This document shows, piece after piece, positions 14,106 through 24,715 of a stretch of 64,000 bases of DNA. The notes beneath the pieces were generated by a model. It had not been told where the DNA came from. It did no database searches and was given only the letters and a program-made list of their open reading frames with translations. The translations under genes were made by a program, and so were the position numbers. Numbering within the stretch: position 1 is the stretch's first letter; every line of letters begins with the position of its first letter. The stretch is from Scatophagus argus (lineage: Eukaryota; Chordata; Actinopteri; Scatophagidae), in NCBI RefSeq assembly GCF_020382885.2, contig NC_058499.1, positions 3,778,001-3,842,000 on the forward strand, in the 5' to 3' direction.

Positions 14106-14394
14106 TGGTGCTGCTGATCAGCGGGAGGGACTGGGGTGGCGTGTGTGGACCCACATTAAAGGGGACTGGCTCAAGAGGCCGCATGCTGGGTCTGAAAACA
14201 GCAGTCCAAACGTTAAGCCTGCGTTCACATGCACTGTGGGCAACATGGATGATTAGTGAGAAGGTTTGGATGGATCAACATTAACGGGCAGACGTTGGTC
14301 TCAAACACATCTTCAGCATGTTTTGTTTGCTTCAATTTGGCCTGAAATAAATTTCTCTTTCTCTGTAATTACAACAAAAAAGATTTGACAAGGG

Positions 14395-14560
14395 CAGGGG
14401 TTCCCAAAGTTAGGGTCGGGACCCTAAGAAGGGCTCGCAAGATGATTAACATGACAGGAAAGCACACAAACAAAACTTTTTATCCAGACTTTCCTTTTTA
14501 TGCTAAATGTAAAAGAAACATTCAAAGGCTGTTCATTCTTAAGGGGTCTTGAGTTGAAAA
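14395..14560 (+). mobile_element. hAT-like interspersed repeat fragment
   Basis: It begins CAGGGGTTCCCAAAG, the typical kind of terminal sequence of hAT elements. A few tens of bases on it has CGCAAGATGATTAACATGAC. A second copy at 52873 shares both blocks (CAGGGGTTCCCA and CACAAGATGATTAACAGGA), so this is a dispersed repeat. No transposase frame or opposite end was found. Confidence 0.5.
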
Positions 14561-14893
14561 GACTTTCTCAAAAATACCTTAACAAATTATTCTATGAGAT
14601 AACATTTTAAACAAGTGCAGTCTGTATTTTCTCATCCTGTCCAAAGACATATGTACTGTGTGTGTGTGTTTATTGTTGTCTTCAGTCAGTTGTAGTCCAC
14701 CTAATCAAGACTAAGAATGTAACCAGCCGTCACACCCCAGCTTTCACTGCTTAGCATGTTTTGGTACACACTTTAGCACAGAAAATTTACTGCTGGCATC
14801 AGCGGCTATTTTCCATGCATAGTTTCTGTCTGGTTCACAGCTGCCATTTTTCATATGAAACTTGCACAGGATGCTTTAAATGGCTGTAATCCG

Positions 14894-14920
14894 CTTCTTC
14901 TTCTTCTTCTTCTTCTTCTT
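14894..14920 (+). repeat. (CTT)9 microsatellite
   Basis: Nine uninterrupted CTT units lie in the 3' flank of rergl. Confidence 0.9.
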
Positions 14921-15710
14921 TCACCACACATAACTGCTGATCAGTACAAGGCTGATTGGCTGGTGACAGTTTGCCCTGAAACTCCCTAATCAAGGTGCTC
15001 ACATTGTGAACTCAGGCTTACTGGCTGTCCCTGCTGCCAGCTGGGCTGCATTCACTGTCTGTAATGTGGGGGAAAAAGCAGTCTTCAGTTCAGTGAGGTG
15101 CAGCCTGCTGCTCTGCATGTTTTTAGAATGTTTTCGCTGAGGGAAAAAGCCTGTTTTAATACACTTTGCTGACACTTTAATGATGTTTCTAGATATATTT
15201 TATTATTTTTTTCACAGCAGTGTTACTCTTTGGAAGCCATAGTGCTTGTTTATAGTTGATTTCTATACTGTTGTGTTATACTCTCTGTGGTAGCCATGAT
15301 GAAACGCATCATTTAAATTCATCCACCGGTAAAATAATATATGTAATCATTTCATACTGTGTATATATTAATTGGTAAAGTTAATTATATTTATTTGGTC
15401 TTTTCACAGATTCTATGAAATTCAAAAACATCCTGAATGTGTCTTTTGAACTTCATGTATAAAAACCCCACTAACACACACCAGTTAAAGGCATGAACTC
15501 ATTTAATGTTTTGCTGTTGTTCTTCTTAAATCCAGTTATGTCACCACGATGCTGTACAGAAAGACTGTACCACACACCGTGAACAGAAGTTCACGTGTGC
15601 TGTGCTTTGGAGATGAATGTTCCTTTTGTAAATACTGTAAAAACATCAGCTGTTCCAGAGGAAATTAAAGTTAAACACTGTTTAATAAAATCCCCGTTTC
15701 GGCTCTTCAG

Positions 15711-18670
15711 ATGGGCTTCTGTTCTGCTTTGAGCTTAACTTTAATTAGATGACCATGAGAGGAGACATTTCTTGAAAGCTTTCAGAGAAGAGGAATTTCC
15801 TGTGTGAAGCTGCTAAAAATAGCTGGTTTGAAGGGAGGAGAAGTGATAAGTGAACCGGTATTACAGGCTACTGAATCACGGCTGCTTAAACAGACAAGGT
15901 TCCTAAACTTGCCACTAGATGGCAGCACAGTTATCAAAATAGCTTAATGATCGAATCTCCAAATGCTCCCACATTTGGACTGAAAATGTTTCTCTGCTCA
16001 TTTATTCAGGTTTGTCTTGTAATTAGTTAGACCACTGAAAGCAGTTTTGGGAAACATGTAGAGATGTTTTTGGAATTTAGCATTTTCGTGTATATTTGTG
16101 ATATTAGGTGTTATCTTTAAACATCAGTCACGGCGTCAGTGGATATAAATTCTAACATCAAGAAGGAACCTATAAGCTCTGTTTTTGATGTAGTATTCCA
16201 AATAGACTGCATGTGCCAAATCAGCTTTATGTTAAGCTGGTCCACTTTAGACAAAACAATGCAGGTTTTCCATGCAGCCTGAATAAAAAAACTGGTAGCT
16301 TATGAAAACTAAATAAATTTGTGTTTTTGACAAAATTGTCTCTTCTTAGTGCTCAGCACCTTTTTCACACATCCAAGCAGTGACTATTTGGGGAAGAGCA
16401 GACAGGAAGCAGCGCAGCCTCCTCATGTTAATCATCATCATCATCATCGCAGCACAGGTGGCAAATGAAAGCTGAATCTCTGCAGGAGTCCTGTTAGCAC
16501 TTGTTTGGAATCAGTAAATGACGCAAACACTTTAGTCAACTCCATCATGAGATTATTCTTCTTGACTGAAAGGCACACATCTTGCATGCATGTCATGTTT
16601 TCAGTTCTTTATTCTCCCAGACATTTTTCATAGATGGGAATTTCTACTCTGTAAGGTTCACGAAAGAAGAAACTCATGCAGGAAGTCAGGCATTTTCCAT
16701 TTTCAGCAGCATCAACAGCAGTTTGCTTTGAATAGAAAGAGGAACTGTGTGGTTGGCAGGAGCAGCTGCAAGCAAAGAGCTCCACCTACAGAGACTGAAC
16801 AGAAAATCTAAGGAAAAGGACGCAGTGCCACCCACTGAGTTTGACTGACAGGTAATTTCTGGAGAGAGCAGTGCAGAGACGCCGCTGACATTAGCACTTA
16901 ATAACAAAACTGTCAGGAAAATTTTTAAATAAAAAACGGAGAAGTGTAAATCTGTGATCTTCATTTAAACTCTAATTTGATTCTGTCTCTTGATCTTCCT
17001 CACCCCCCCTCTTGTCTTATTTCTTCCAGAGAGATGAAGAGTGCAGACGGATGGAGACAGAACCTCCAAGCGTGGCCTTGTAGCTTCAGGTCAGTGATCT
17101 TATTTGGCCCCTGTGTGGAGGAAGAATTGGTTTTGGCTGGGCTGAGGACAATCATCCAAACCAAGGGGATTGGATGCTGCTGGGACTCCGTGAGAGCCAA
17201 TCAGAAAGGCCATCGATCAGTTCCCCTTAATCTCACAGCTGGTGAGCACATCCCCACTCCAATCTAAAACTCTGCAGCTTAGCCAGACTGACAGGGGATT
17301 GGACGCCTTCCAAACACTTGAACCTCCACTGAAATGGATCCACGTTAGGAGCAGGAAGAGTTTGTCTACAGCATCAGATGTTGGCACTCCACTCTCAGCA
17401 TCCCTTTCTGAGGTTGCAATCCTAACAGCAAAAATAAATAGTAGTTAAAGTTGTTTAGTCTATTGCTGACTGAAAATCTCCTATTCCTTAAAAATGTGGA
17501 AACGGCATGTCAGTGTGGTAAAATGACAGTTTGTTTCCACTTCAAACCAACCAAAAAAAATGTAAATATATACAGGTGGAAATTTCCTAACTAAAACATG
17601 TTTTCCCCTCTAATCACGAGGAAAACATCATTTGTGTGAACACTAGCCTGTGTGAGTTGCTCGAGGGGACGTTTTTCGCCATGTACCGTGTATCATGCTG
17701 CATGAGTGCACAATGTGATTGCTTGCTGGATGTATATACATGCTGTGTCTGGAGAGTTGGTTTCTAAAATGAGACATCTACTCTCTGAAAGATGTGATTC
17801 ATCCTCTGTGATAGGAGGCAAAATTCACACTTTAATCTTATTGGATGTGTTGTGTGTCATCACATTTTTGATGAGTTACTGGATGGTCTGGTTTTATTGA
17901 GCACTGAAAGGAATCTAAATCAGCTTTTTTGAGAGATGTATTGTGGAATGAATCATATGCAATCCTTTTCACATGTTATATGAATTGTTCATGGTCTAGT
18001 CAGTGTCCTGCAGTCTCCTGTTACACTTATTTTGATGTCCTGCTGTCTGTGCACTGAATACCGCTCTGTAAAATGTTGGTATCTTCTTGCAGAAACGCAG
18101 CCGAAATTCCGCAAATGTAGTGAATCTGATAAACTCGATATTGCAGAGAAGCCCTCTGAGGCTCTTGTTGTTGCTGCTGAATCAGAGCACCCACATGGCT
18201 AAAAATGCTTCAAATACAGTTGAATTAGGGAGGAAAAAAATTCAGCACAAAGCACAAAGACAAGTCAGAATGTCTGCTGTGGAAGAGGCCTGCTGAGAGC
18301 TAAAGTGAAACCAGAACCCCCATGTTCTGGATGGAACAAAACCTCATTTAAAATCCTACTGACATTTCTAACGATACCAATAACTCAAAGTCCAGCCATG
18401 CAACGTGACGTTACTCAACATTTTGTCAACATTATTAAAACTAAAGCTGAAACAAATGGACAACAGAGTGTTAGGAATGCATTTAACATAGAAATAAGCA
18501 AGAGGTAAGCCAGATGACAGCTGGGAGGATTGAAAGAGTGAGGACATGGGCCAGTTTTCATAGCTGGGAAGGCCCAGGTGAAGCAGATCAGCTGACGACT
18601 CTCTCATGTCAGCCAATGGCCTCTTGAGGTCTGAAAGCCTCCCAGATGGTGGGAGAAGCTTCACAAGAAA
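15711..18670. other. Intergenic DNA between rergl and the Tc1 relic
   Basis: No recognisable gene. Short open frames between about 16590 and 17450 do not resemble known families and lack convincing splice-linked partners. A short (ATC)n tract is present near 16432-16449. Confidence 0.5.
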
Positions 18671-19220
18671 TACACGATATAGACAAAAGTATCCAGACAC
18701 CTCTTTATGGGGTTGTGTTTCAAAGGTTTGGCTCAGCCCCTGACTTCCAGTGAAGGGAAATCTTAATGCTTCAGCATACCAAGACATTTTGGACAATGCT
18801 ATGCTTCCAACTTTGTGGCAACAGTTTGTTGAAGGTCCTTTTCTATTCCAGCATGACTGTGCCCCAGTGCACAAAGCAAAGCTCCATAAAGACATGGTTG
18901 GATAAGTTTGGTGTGGAAGAACTTGACTGGCCCACACAGAGTCCTGACCTCAACCCCATCCAACACCTTTGGGATGAACTGGAACGGAGATTGTGAGCCA
19001 GGCCTTTTGGTCCAACATCAGTGTGTGACCTCACAAATGCTCTACTGCATGAATGGGCACAAATTCCCACAGAAACACTCCAACATGTTGTGGAAAGCCT
19101 TCACAGAAGAGTGGAAGCTGTTAGAGCTGCAAAGCTGTCTGTGTGTTTAGAATACAGTGTCATTAAAGTCTCTGTTGGTGTGATGGTGAGGTGTCCCAGT
19201 ACTTCTGTCTATATAGTGTA
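18671..19220 (+). mobile_element. Internally deleted Tc1/mariner transposon with transposase C-terminal remnant
   Basis: The ends are imperfect terminal inverted repeats. The left end reads TATAGACAAAAGTATCCAGA, and the right end, reverse-complemented, reads TATAGACAGAAGTACTGGGA. Both sit inside flanking TA dinucleotides, the Tc1 target duplication (18671-18672 and 19219-19220). The interior encodes the end of a DDE transposase, with HDCAPVHKA-like words broken across frames and then TQSPDLNPIQHLWDELERRL at about 18937-18996. The frame then stops, and another frame continues the similarity (about 19021-19150). The element is only about 550 nt against about 1.2-1.6 kb for a full copy. It lacks the DNA-binding half of the transposase and is frameshifted, so it is not autonomous. 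It is a domestic fish transposon relic. Confidence 0.88.
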
Positions 19221-19427
19221 TGTTCAGATAAGCATGGCATCTTTCTACCAACAGTGGACCGACAGTCCATGTTCAAAAAAGAAAAGAAAAAAGTACAAAA
19301 GTGCTGATAAAACAGGGTGAAGTGATGATGTGTAACATCTAGGATGTGATGCTAAAATGTGATGCTATGGTGTATAGACTGCTCTATATGACAGAAAATC
19401 AGTCGGCGCCTCTAAATGACTGAATAG

Positions 19428-19625
19428 TTAAAGGAAAAGTTCACCGAAAAATGAAAATTCAGTCTTTATCAACTCACACTCATGTTGATGGAAAGTGAGG
19501 TGAAGTTTCTTAGCCTGCAAAACATTTCGAGAGATTAACAGCAAAACAGCTTCTGCTGAACAAGCTTGTTTTAAAACATAAATAAAATGGAAAACAACCA
19601 TTAACAACAAGTTGAATGAGAAATC
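19428..19625 (+). repeat. Probable teleost interspersed repeat (MITE-type) fragment
   Basis: The block GGAAAAGTTCACCGAAAAAT followed by GAAAATTCAGTC and ACTCACACTCATGTTG resembles a short high-copy repeat start widespread in fish genomes (AAAGTTCACCCAAAAATGAAAATTC-type). The right end is not defined, and there is no coding capacity. Confidence 0.4.
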
Positions 19626-21889
19626 ATGATCTCTGCATACCGCAGTGCTTACCTGCTAACCAAAAGCAGGTATCACATCTCTCGTGAGCTTGTGCAGCCC
19701 CATCTGAAGGGGCTACGCGCTAATGCTTTTAGCTTATTCACTATAGTGAAGATTTTGGCTTAAATAAGCGTGTGTGTTATGTCTTTTCAAGTACTCCATT
19801 TTCATTTTGAATTTAATTACCAACATTTATGCTTTACATACTTTTACTACCGAAGAAGCTGTCGAAGGCTCATTCGGATACAGAATGTTCGACGAGCCAC
19901 ATGCCGTTACAATGTGTTCCAGTTCTCGAGAGGTTCGTGCTTGCACAACTGCATTTGAAGATTTCTTGCCAAGTTTGAGCCTGACAGATCAAAGACGTCT
20001 CCTTCAAGTGCAGCAGCCAGCATCTGCAGCTGAGGAACACTGCCCAAAAAATGTCAGAAAGTGCCAAAGATGTTTTCAAAAATATGATCCATGAAAAGGA
20101 CCATACAGCGCTGTATATGTGGCATATTTCTGAACGCTGCAGGGGGAAAAACGTTGTGAAGGACTTGTACATTGTGTCCATGAAGTTACTGAGGTCTCAA
20201 TGACCCAATTAACATTGAACTTATTAACTTATTAATAACACTGAGAGGATTTCTGAAATGCAGTATTAATGTGCTGCTTCTTTTGGGTAGTAATTTTTAA
20301 TATGAAACTACCTTTCCCATTCAGTTGGTAAGGAGTTGCTTTGGCTGTTGAGCTGCTACTGCCAAACACCATCTTGCCTGAGAGGATAACGCCACAACAG
20401 GTGTTCACGCGGTAGATAATGATCACAGTGGAACAGACAAGCGCTCATACTTCACTGTGGTCACTGTGTTTACTGTGGCTGCCCTGATCTTTTGTTCAGA
20501 CGAGGCCTGTTTTTGAAACTGAACAACCTAAATAAAACTCGACTTCCCTAAATGGAAAGCTATAACCCAGCTGGTTCCACGCACACAACATGCCCCTAAG
20601 CATAAAAGCAACACACCAGTAGCAGGAGTGGAAGTCAGCAGCATCCATCGGCCTCACACAGCTTTTTAAACTTTATTTATAGAGGGAGACGTTGCTCAGA
20701 GCGATGCTTTCTGTTTCAGGAAGGCCTCGTTCAACACTGACACAGAAGCTGCCCAGTGCAATCACAATCGATTGTCATGTGATCACATCTGAGGACCAAA
20801 GCGTTGGCTGCTTCAGAAGGCCAGAACCGGGGCGACTGGGGGCGATCTAGAGATCAGAACAAATAATGGTCTCCTCAGGGATCAGACCTTGTGGGAGTGC
20901 ACATGCAGCTCAATCACAACCGGCTCTGATATTTAAAACATTTTGCTTGTAAAGCCACTACAAAATACGTCCAAGTGATCTGTGTGTTTCTCTTCTTTTC
21001 ATTCCTCCTCATGGGGTTGTGTGACCTTCTCATTTTAGGTGCCGTTTTGTCCACAGTGAAGTAAAAAATAAAGCAAATCAGCACACAATGATGTTTTACA
21101 GTAATTTATTTTGGTCAAGGTTTTCCACAATTTGAACTTCATGTTTGCTTCAGTTAACTGACAGGGAAAACTCGGCGTCCCCTCCCTAACGTTTTCTTGA
21201 GCTTTTGACCTCATCAGAAGATTGAGTTTGCTCATGGAACAAAACTTTTGCTGCCGTGCTAACAGCTGTGTGAGGCCACACTTTGGCAGAGTGGGGCTTT
21301 AAACTAAACGCCAACGTCAGTGTGCTATAAATGACAATGCTAACATGCTGATTTTGAAACAGGCAAAAACGCTATACAACTTTAATAGCAACTTAGCATG
21401 CACTGCCATTGTTAGGACGCTGATGTTAGCATCACTTGTATCATTTGCAAATTAGCAAGCGATGTGATTAGTTAATTATTTAATTATTAATTATCGCCCA
21501 CAAGTCTTTTGATGATGTCTCTTTAAGCAGGATTAAGATGTCTGACACCCTGAACATTGCAAGACTCCAGTTAAGATGTGCTGGAAAATGATGAAAATGT
21601 GAAGTGAATATAGAAGGTAGAAAATGTGCTTTAAGTCTAAATAAGCTGCAGGCAGTTTTCATATGCAAAACCATATGGCTTTGCTGCCACAAACTGCAGC
21701 AATTTTCTTGTATTCCATCCTCTTAATTCAGCTGTTACTGTATGAAATGACCCGGCCTCTTGTGGCATTATGTCTGAAAAACAGGCCGTCCACTAAACAT
21801 CTACTAAATTTGTCTCTGCCCTTTTCACACTGAGGACATGACGGCAAAGCAAGCAACAGCAGATGGCCAAAAAGGCTTCCTATTTTCAC

Positions 21890-22470
21890 AGACTGCTAAT
21901 TAGGCTAGAGCCCTTACCACAGCTCACCTTTAATGTCAGCCACAGACTGCTTTTAGCGCAATTAGCCTAATGGGGTCCGGGCCTGTGAATAGCCTGTAAT
22001 GCTTAGTGCGGGCCAGCCGTTGCATTGGAGTTTATGCATGTCAAAATAAAGGACGAGAGAGGTCTGTTGCAACTCCATTTATCACTGCAGCCTATGGAGG
22101 AAGAGACAGTAACCATTATTACCCAGAGAAACTATTTAATTAGATGCATTAATAATTGAACTAATTAGCTCCCATGTGTCTCCCAAATGATGAGGGAACC
22201 CGGAGCTTCACTTGCACCTCATCAGCTGATTAATTAGTCTGTTGATCGTTAGCTGTCTTGACGGCCTATATGCGATCAGATGAGAGGGTGGATAATGAGG
22301 GAATTGTCGGTCGATGGTGCTGGTTAATTAGTGTGACCTGATCCAGGGGCCATGTTAGAACAGTTGTTTATGCCACAGCTTCTAATGAGGAGGATTTAGG
22401 GCCGGATGATCTATTTGGAAGCAGGCCGCACTGTTGTTTATGGACTGGGTTGAGCAGTGGCCTCGAAAAC
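21890..22470. promoter_or_regulatory. Candidate conserved non-coding enhancer block upstream of lmo1
   Basis: About 580 nt of non-repetitive sequence contains six TAATTA/CAATTA-type homeodomain cores (near 21898, 21962, 22138, 22162, 22231 and 22325), interspersed with GC-rich words and no open frame of note. Its texture differs from the AT-rich, low-complexity flanks and resembles vertebrate developmental enhancers. Conservation itself cannot be seen in one sequence, so this is inference. Confidence 0.35.
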
Positions 22471-24069
22471 CCCAAAGAAAATCACTATAATGTTCCAATA
22501 ATCTATCTACAGAGACAAATAATGCGTCTGCGCTGCTCAATATTAACTTTAAATAATGACCTTACCATACTTTGTGGTATTTTGTTTCCTAAATCCTCAG
22601 TATAGGGACTAACAGGAGCTCGGGACTCAACATGGAGTTCCAAAGCTATTTAGATTTCATCCATGGTATTCCTATAAAATTCTTACAAAACTACAAGGAC
22701 TCAGTCTGTGGTGGATCTATCTTTAGCCTGACTATATTTAGCCGGTTTCATCTCCAGTATTCATGTAATACTCAGGATTTATGTATAGAATATAGGCCTG
22801 CTAGATTAGAGCTTGACAGCGATTTTATCTTATTCTTGAAACATTCTTGTAAGTGCTTATAATCACTCTGCTAGTGAAACTACAATGACGTATAACTGCC
22901 ATGTAGTGTACTGACAGTATTATAACAACATGAGTCCTTAAAATGAATATTTGAACTTGTAGATCTTCTAGTACAACTACCACAACAGAATACTCACATG
23001 GTTTTCATAGAGCTGTAGTATGATACATGGATATCTGAGTTTACAGTGACCGTTCTACGACTATTTGGTATCTCTTGATAATCACATGTACAATTCCTAC
23101 AAGGGCCTGCAGTATGAGGCACTTCTATTAGTGAGTTGGAATATCTATCATATGCCTGTTATTTATTATATTATATTTACTTCATAGCTTCTTCAGCAGA
23201 CTCTCATACTCTGATAAATTGCTAAAAATCCGACAACTACCTGTAGTATGTCCAGATGCAGTAACAGGTAATAAATTATCAGTTGTACTTAAGTATGGCT
23301 TTGTAGATTTTAATGAATAATATAAAATACAATCAACAAATATATCATGATGTATTATTATGGATAAGAGTTTATTGACCCTCAGGGAAACATTCACAAG
23401 CTATCCAGCAGTATATAAAGCAATTAAAATTAGCTCCACCTTCACCAGATGAGCCTCTGAAGTGCTAAACACACTAATGCATCACTTATATAATTATAAC
23501 CCAATAGTATAAAAAATATGATTCTAAAATTTGGTACTTAACTCTGATGCCAATACGTTTGCACTTTAACTTTAACATTTTGTAAAAGACGTCAATGCTC
23601 CTACCTCTGACAGTGACTACTACATGGTTCTTTATAATGTGATGTGTTGTTGTAACGTTCCTATAATTACTTTTCCTGTGACAATAATACTCCTATAATT
23701 ACTCTCTAATATTTCTTCAAGGATCTCTGATAGAGTTTAGTGACCTTTGAGGTATTACTGTGTACCCCCCCTCCCTTCTAAGCTATTACTGCTTGGACGA
23801 CACAGGTAAGTGCACAAATAAAGGGAGAGCACGCTCAATAGGTGTCACGCGCACGCGCACACGTGCGCGCGGAAGAGGCGCAGCATCTGCCGCGCTGAAA
23901 AGCCACTGCTTTGACTACAGGGCGCCCTGGAGATAATTGGTGTCCTTGGAGTTGAATAAGCTCATTCTAAAACACCTCAGGCCCGGGCTGTCCTGGTGTG
24001 TGACTGTCTATTGAATAATTGATTCAGAGAGGGAGGTGGGGCGGGCGGTTACTATCAGATCTGAGCATA

Positions 24070-24617
24070 ATGACTTTATATAATTAGCACGCAGCGTTGA
24101 AAAAAAAAAGAACGATTTGACTGTGGGAGTTTTTATGCGGCGAGGGAGGGAGGGAGAGAGGGAGAGAAAGGGAGCTCTGTGAGGAGGCTCGGTGCAGGAG
24201 AGCTCGGCTGAGGCGGGGGTGTGGGGAGGGGGGGACCGCAGCCTGTGCAGTTACATGCTTATGCACTGACATCAGCCAAGATAAAGCACAGCCACTCTTG
24301 ATTTGAGGACATCTCTCCCGTCGGCAAGGTGATACCCGGAGACGCCGTGTTCATCCATCCACGGGCCTTTTTCCCTTCTTTTCCTGCGCGTGACGCACAG
24401 AGAGCGAGTCTATGGCTGTTTTATCGCGGGTTTATGAGGAGCGGAGCTGAAGTTTGAACCACTCCGGGTTGATTCTGTCATTTAAACAGAGTGTGAGAGC
24501 CCTCCGTGTTGCTCACTGCTCCTCGGGCTGCTGTCTCGCACGCAGGAGGAGGAGGAGGAAGAGGAGAAGGAGAAGAAGGAGCGACGGGCATTTCTCCTGT
24601 TGTTTGTTCGCAGAAGG
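24070..24617 (+). promoter_or_regulatory. lmo1 promoter and 5' leader region
   Basis: A TATA-like TTATATAAT lies at 24077-24085, about 535 nt before the start codon. It is followed by purine-rich sequence, a G-run cluster at 24214-24235 (runs of 5, 4 and 7 G) able to form a G-quadruplex, and a (GGA)n/(GAA)n tract at about 24544-24583 just before the start codon. The transcription start is not determined. Confidence 0.45.
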
Positions 24618-24683
24618 ATGGTGCTGGACAAGGAGGAGAGTGAGTACAGAGGACTAAAATACATTTCTGTTTGCCGTTTGGAC

Positions 24684-24715
<32 letters not shown>

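Larger units (their letters stand above)
14106..15710 (+). other. rergl 3' untranslated and flanking region
   Basis: After the stop codon, poly(A) signals AATAAA occur at 14346-14351 and 15684-15689 (the latter preceded by ATTAAA at 15664). Either could end the rergl message. The stretch between holds a hAT-like repeat end from 14395 and a (CTT)9 microsatellite at 14894-14920. No further coding exon is seen. Confidence 0.5.
19221..24070. other. Intergenic, regulatory-looking region 5' of lmo1
   Basis: No protein-coding gene is recognised. Contents: an interspersed repeat beginning near 19428; a weak open frame at about 19774-20094 that I cannot assign; AT-rich sequence at 22560-23760; and a distinctive non-repetitive block at 21890-22470 rich in homeodomain-type cores, listed separately. 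The region is the likely home of lmo1 regulatory DNA. Confidence 0.5.

Noticed and set aside
19774-20181. Overlapping frames on both strands of about 100 codons
   Set aside because: Neither resembles a known protein and no linked splice sites were convincing; possibly part of an old repeat.
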